A stretch of 64,000 nt of DNA. It comes from Kitasatospora sp. NBC_00458 (GTDB lineage Bacteria; Actinomycetota; Actinomycetes; Streptomycetales; Streptomycetaceae). The stretch spans positions 3,100,001-3,164,000 of the forward strand of contig NZ_CP107904.1 of NCBI RefSeq assembly GCF_036013975.1, given 5' to 3'. The translations under genes were made by a program, and so were the position numbers. Shown one piece after another: positions 61,180-64,000 of this stretch; position 1 is the stretch's first letter, and each line of letters starts with the position of its first letter. The notes under the pieces are model-generated. The model saw nothing but the letters and a program-made list of their open reading frames with translations. It ran no database searches and was not told the origin of the DNA.

Positions 61180-62889
61180 CTACTCGCCCCCGGCCGGCTC
61201 CAGGATCGCCACGCACTCGAAGTGGTGCGTCATCGGGAACAGGTCGAAGGCCCGCAGCGAGACCGGCCGGTAGCCGCCCTCGCGGAAGAACGCCAGGTCC
61301 CGGGCGAGCGCCGCCGGGTCGCAGGCCACGTACGCGATCCGGCGGGCACCGAGCCCGGCCAGGTGCGCAACGGTCTCCCGCCCGGCGCCCGCGCGCGGCG
61401 GGTCGAGGACGATCAGGTCGGTGGCGGTGATACCGGTGCGCGGCAGCAGCTTCTCCACCCGGTCGCACTCGATCCGGACGTTCTCCAGCGCCGCCAGGTT
61501 GTGCTTGGCGTCGGCCACCGCCTGCTTGGAGGACTCGATGCCGAGCACCGCACCCTCCTCGCCGACCCGGTCGGCCAGCGCGCCCGCGAACAGGCCCACG
61601 CCGCAGTACAGGTCGAGCGCGTTCTCGCCCCACTGCGGGTCCAGGCCGTCCAGCACCGCGTCGACCAGGGTCTCCGGGGCCTCCGGGTGGATCTGCCAGA
61701 AGCCGCCGTCGCTGACCCGCCAGGTCCGCCCGGCCGCGCGCTCGCGGACGAAGTTGCGGCCGTGCACCCGGTGCGGGTCGCCCTGCTCGTCGATCCGGGT
61801 GATCGAGACCGGCTGGTCGAGCTCGACCAGCGGCAGCTGAGCGCCCGGCGCCGGGGTGAGCACCACCTGGCGGTCGGAGGAACCGGACGCGGCGATCGCC
61901 TCGACCGAGACGATGCCCGGCCAGTCCCGGGCCTCGATGCCCAGCTCGGTGACGCCAGGGGCGGCGATCAGGCAGCGGTCGACCGGCTGGATGTCGTGGG
62001 AGCGGTGCTTGCGCAGCCCCACCTTGCCGGTGTCCGGGTCGACGGCGTACTGCACCCGGGTCCGCCAGGCGGGGACCTCACCGGGCGGCAGCTTCCCGCC
62101 GACCGGTTCGACGCTGCCGTCCCAGCCGGCCTCGGCCGGGGTCAGGCCCGCGAGCTTGGCCAGCTGCTCGGTGAGCACCTGCACCTTGAGCTTGCGCTGC
62201 CCGCCGGGAGACACGTGCTGCCAGTCGCAGCCACCGCACTTGCCGGGGCCGGAGAACGGGCACGGCGGGGCGATCCGCTCCTTGGCGGGCTCCAGCACCT
62301 CCACCGCGTCGGCACGCAGGAACCGGGACTTGGTGGTCCCGTCGGTGACCTGGACGATCACCTTCTCGCCCGGCAGCGTGTGCCGGACGAACAGCACCCG
62401 GCCCTCGTGCCGGGCCACGCAGTGCCCGCCGCCGTGCGCCACCGGGCCGACCTCGACCTCGTAGCGCTCGCCGACCAGCGGGTCGCCGCCGGGGCCCCGG
62501 GGCGCGGCCTCGGCCCGCGGCGCACGGGTCGTGGAGCGCAGCGCGCGGGGCGGCCGCACCGCCTGCTTGCGCGGGCGCGCACCGTCCTTCGGCTGCTCCG
62601 CGCGCGGCTCCCGGCGCTCGGACCGCTCGGCACGCTTGGCGCGTTCGGCACGCTCCGGGCGCTCGGCACGCTCCGGCTGCTCCGGGGCGCGCTCCTCCGG
62701 CGCGAGCGGCGCCGTCTGCGCGGTGAAGCCTTCGCGGTCGGTGGCCGCCGGCCGGAACGGCTTGCCCCAGCGCGGCCGGGCGACCTGACCGGGCTTGCCG
62801 GCGCCGCCCTTGCTGGAGCCCTTGCCGGAGGCGCCGGACCGGGAGCCACCGGACGAGCCGGACGAACGGGACGGGGTGTTGCGGGTCAC
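61180..62889 (-). CDS. TrmA/RlmD-family RNA m5U methyltransferase
   Basis: Encodes 569 residues from GTG 62889, overlapping the stop of the permease gene (GTGA). N-terminal about 130 residues are a basic, repeat-rich, disordered extension (units like RAER/PERAER). A TRAM domain follows (DPLVGERYEVEVGPVAHGGGHCVARHEGRVLFVRHTLPGEKVIVQV). 4Fe-4S cysteines: PPCPFSGPGKCGGCDWQH and DRCLIA. SAM-binding ALDLYCGVGLFAGALAD, LIVLDPPRAGAG, and the catalytic Cys in YVACDPAALARDL. It methylates a uridine C5 in rRNA or tRNA. The window cannot tell which. Confidence 0.9.
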   Translation of the reverse strand: MTRNTPSRSSGSSGGSRSGASGKGSSKGGAGKPGQVARPRWGKPFRPAATDREGFTAQTAPLAPEERAPEQPERAERPERAERAKRAERSERREPRAEQPKDGARPRKQAVRPPRALRSTTRAPRAEAAPRGPGGDPLVGERYEVEVGPVAHGGGHCVARHEGRVLFVRHTLPGEKVIVQVTDGTTKSRFLRADAVEVLEPAKERIAPPCPFSGPGKCGGCDWQHVSPGGQRKLKVQVLTEQLAKLAGLTPAEAGWDGSVEPVGGKLPPGEVPAWRTRVQYAVDPDTGKVGLRKHRSHDIQPVDRCLIAAPGVTELGIEARDWPGIVSVEAIAASGSSDRQVVLTPAPGAQLPLVELDQPVSITRIDEQGDPHRVHGRNFVRERAAGRTWRVSDGGFWQIHPEAPETLVDAVLDGLDPQWGENALDLYCGVGLFAGALADRVGEEGAVLGIESSKQAVADAKHNLAALENVRIECDRVEKLLPRTGITATDLIVLDPPRAGAGRETVAHLAGLGARRIAYVACDPAALARDLAFFREGGYRPVSLRAFDLFPMTHHFECVAILEPAGGE

Positions 62890-64000
62890 TGGGAGGAGTC
62901 CTTGCTGCTGTCAGCGGAGGCGGCGGTCGTGCCGTCGGGCTTTGCGGAGACCTCCGACTTTACGGCCTTCGGCGCCCGCGGCTCACCTCGACGGACGGCA
63001 CCCGGCGCCGACCAGGCCTTCTGCGGCTTACGCCGTTCGGACGACTCCAGCTGCCACGGCACCGAGGTCACCATCACCCCGGGCTTGAACAGCAGCCGGC
63101 CCTTGAGCCGCAGCGCGCTCTGGTTGTGCAGCAGGTGCTCGTACCAGTGACCGACCACGTACTCCGGGATGTAGACCGACACCACGTCGCGCGGGCTGCT
63201 GCGGCGCAGGTTCTTCACGTAGTCCAGCACCGGGCCGGTGATCTCGCGGAACGGCGAGTCCAGCACCTTGAGCGGCACCTCGATGCCCCGCTCGTCCCAC
63301 TCCTCGCGGAGCGCCGCGGTGTCCGCCGGGTCGACGTTGACGGTCACCGCCTCCAGCGTGTGCGCCCGGGCCAGCCGCGCGTAGGCGAGGGCCCGCAGCG
63401 CCGGCTTGTGCAGCTTGGAGACCAGCACGATGGCGTGCACCCGGGTGGGCAGCACCACGTCGTCCGGCTCCTCGGCGGCGACCAGCTCCGCGGACACCCG
63501 GTCGTAGTGCCGGCGGATCGCCTTCATCATCACGAACAGCACGACCATCGCGGCGATCGCGATCCAGGCGTGGCTGATCTTGGTGGCGAGCACCACGATG
63601 AGCACGGCCATGGTCATCACCAGGCCGAAGGTGTTGATCGCCCGGCTGCGCTGCATGTGCCGGCGCTTGGCCTGGTCGGTCTCCGTGCGCAGCAGCCTGG
63701 TCCAGTGCCGGATCATGCCGGACTGGCTCATGTTGAAGGACACGAAGACGCCCACGATGTACAGCTGGATCAGCCGGGTCGGGTCCGCGTCGAAGGCGAT
63801 GATGAACAGGATCGCGGCCAGCGCCAGCAGGATGATGCCGTTGGAGAAGGCCAGCCGGTCCCCGCGGGTGTGCAGCTGGCGCGGCAGGTAGCGGTCCTGG
63901 GCGAGGATCGAGCCGAGCACCGGGAAGCCGTTGAACGCGGTGTTGGCGGCCAGCACCAGGATCAGCCCGGTGACGGCGGCGACGAAGTAGAAGCCGGGCG
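62886..64000 (-). CDS. APC-family permease, C-terminal part (truncated by window)
   Basis: The frame enters from the right edge (…GFYFVAAVTGLILVLAANTAFNGFPVL) and ends at 62886; about 371 residues are visible. Five or six membrane helices (GIILLALAAILFIIAF, LIQLYIVGVFVSFNMSQSG, TFGLVMTMAVLIVVLATKI, AWIAIAAMVVLFVMMKAI) precede a soluble C-terminal domain of about 200 residues (VHAIVLVSKLHKPALRALAYARLARAHTLEAVTVNVDPADT...), like the universal-stress-type tails of actinobacterial KUP/APC-type transporters. It is usually found next to the TrmA-like gene, as here (GTGA overlap). Substrate unknown, possibly potassium or amino acids. Confidence 0.85.
   Translation of the reverse strand, partial: PGFYFVAAVTGLILVLAANTAFNGFPVLGSILAQDRYLPRQLHTRGDRLAFSNGIILLALAAILFIIAFDADPTRLIQLYIVGVFVSFNMSQSGMIRHWTRLLRTETDQAKRRHMQRSRAINTFGLVMTMAVLIVVLATKISHAWIAIAAMVVLFVMMKAIRRHYDRVSAELVAAEEPDDVVLPTRVHAIVLVSKLHKPALRALAYARLARAHTLEAVTVNVDPADTAALREEWDERGIEVPLKVLDSPFREITGPVLDYVKNLRRSSPRDVVSVYIPEYVVGHWYEHLLHNQSALRLKGRLLFKPGVMVTSVPWQLESSERRKPQKAWSAPGAVRRGEPRAPKAVKSEVSAKPDGTTAASADSSKDSSQ

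Overview
This is chromosomal core DNA of a filamentous actinomycete, almost certainly a Streptomycetaceae member (Streptomyces or Kitasatospora; I cannot decide which). The grounds are very high GC with G/C-biased third codon positions, frequent GTG starts and 4-base stop/start overlaps, the gene order valS / folC / DUF4233 / ndk / mreB-mreC-mreD / PBP2 / rodA next to clpX / clpP2-clpP1 / tig, two secreted GH18 chitinases, and SigE-family sigma and mycothiol-type redox genes. There is no phage, IS element, CRISPR array or rRNA operon.

Layout. 0-3 kb: end of an unknown gene, an SGNH hydrolase, and a MarR regulator with a nitroreductase. 3-9.3 kb: cell-wall elongation cluster (mreBCD, PBP2, rodA; minus strand). 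9.5-11.8 kb: ndk, a DUF4233 gene and folC. 11.9-16.9 kb: an island set between folC and valS, with a processive-type GT2 glycosyltransferase, a UDP-GlcNAc 2-epimerase, a chitinase and a hypothetical gene. 17-24.6 kb: valS, clpX, clpP2, clpP1 and trigger factor, with a candidate ClgR box. 24.7-33.8 kb: an MFS exporter, tRNA-Pro(TGG), tRNA-Gly(TCC), small hypotheticals, a SpoIIE-type phosphatase, rpiB, bioY and an amino-acid permease. 33.8-46 kb: a DsbA-like protein, pepN, a second chitinase with a DasR-type site, aconitase with a dense control region, a SigE-family sigma factor with a membrane-anchored partner, a PIN protein, a SOD-like secreted protein and argF. 46-52 kb: an RNA-repair operon (hen1-pnkp) divergent from dapD. 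52-64 kb: DUF genes, a MazG-like/ATPase pair, an rlmA-type methyltransferase, two tandem ATP-grasp ligases, a GNAT, a Fic-like toxin with an RHH antitoxin, a TrmA-type RNA methyltransferase and a permease cut by the window edge.

Most notable: the hen1-pnkp operon keeps full-length frames, an intact Pnkp kinase P-loop and an intact phosphatase site. Compared with the family as I remember it, the Pnkp ligase nucleophile lysine is a tryptophan (W555), and other ligase motifs are altered. The Hen1 metal-binding E-x-x-E-H segment and the downstream histidine region are gone, while the SAM-binding loop remains. This suggests an end-healing-only or regulatory derivative of the bacterial Pnkp/Hen1 RNA-repair system. 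The aconitase upstream region combines two palindromes resembling the TamR operator with overlapping DtxR/DmdR-type iron boxes. Several genes (valS, hen1, dapD, an ATPase gene, perhaps folC) have a -10-like hexamer 6-7 nt before a GTG start and no ribosome binding site, the layout of leaderless transcripts.
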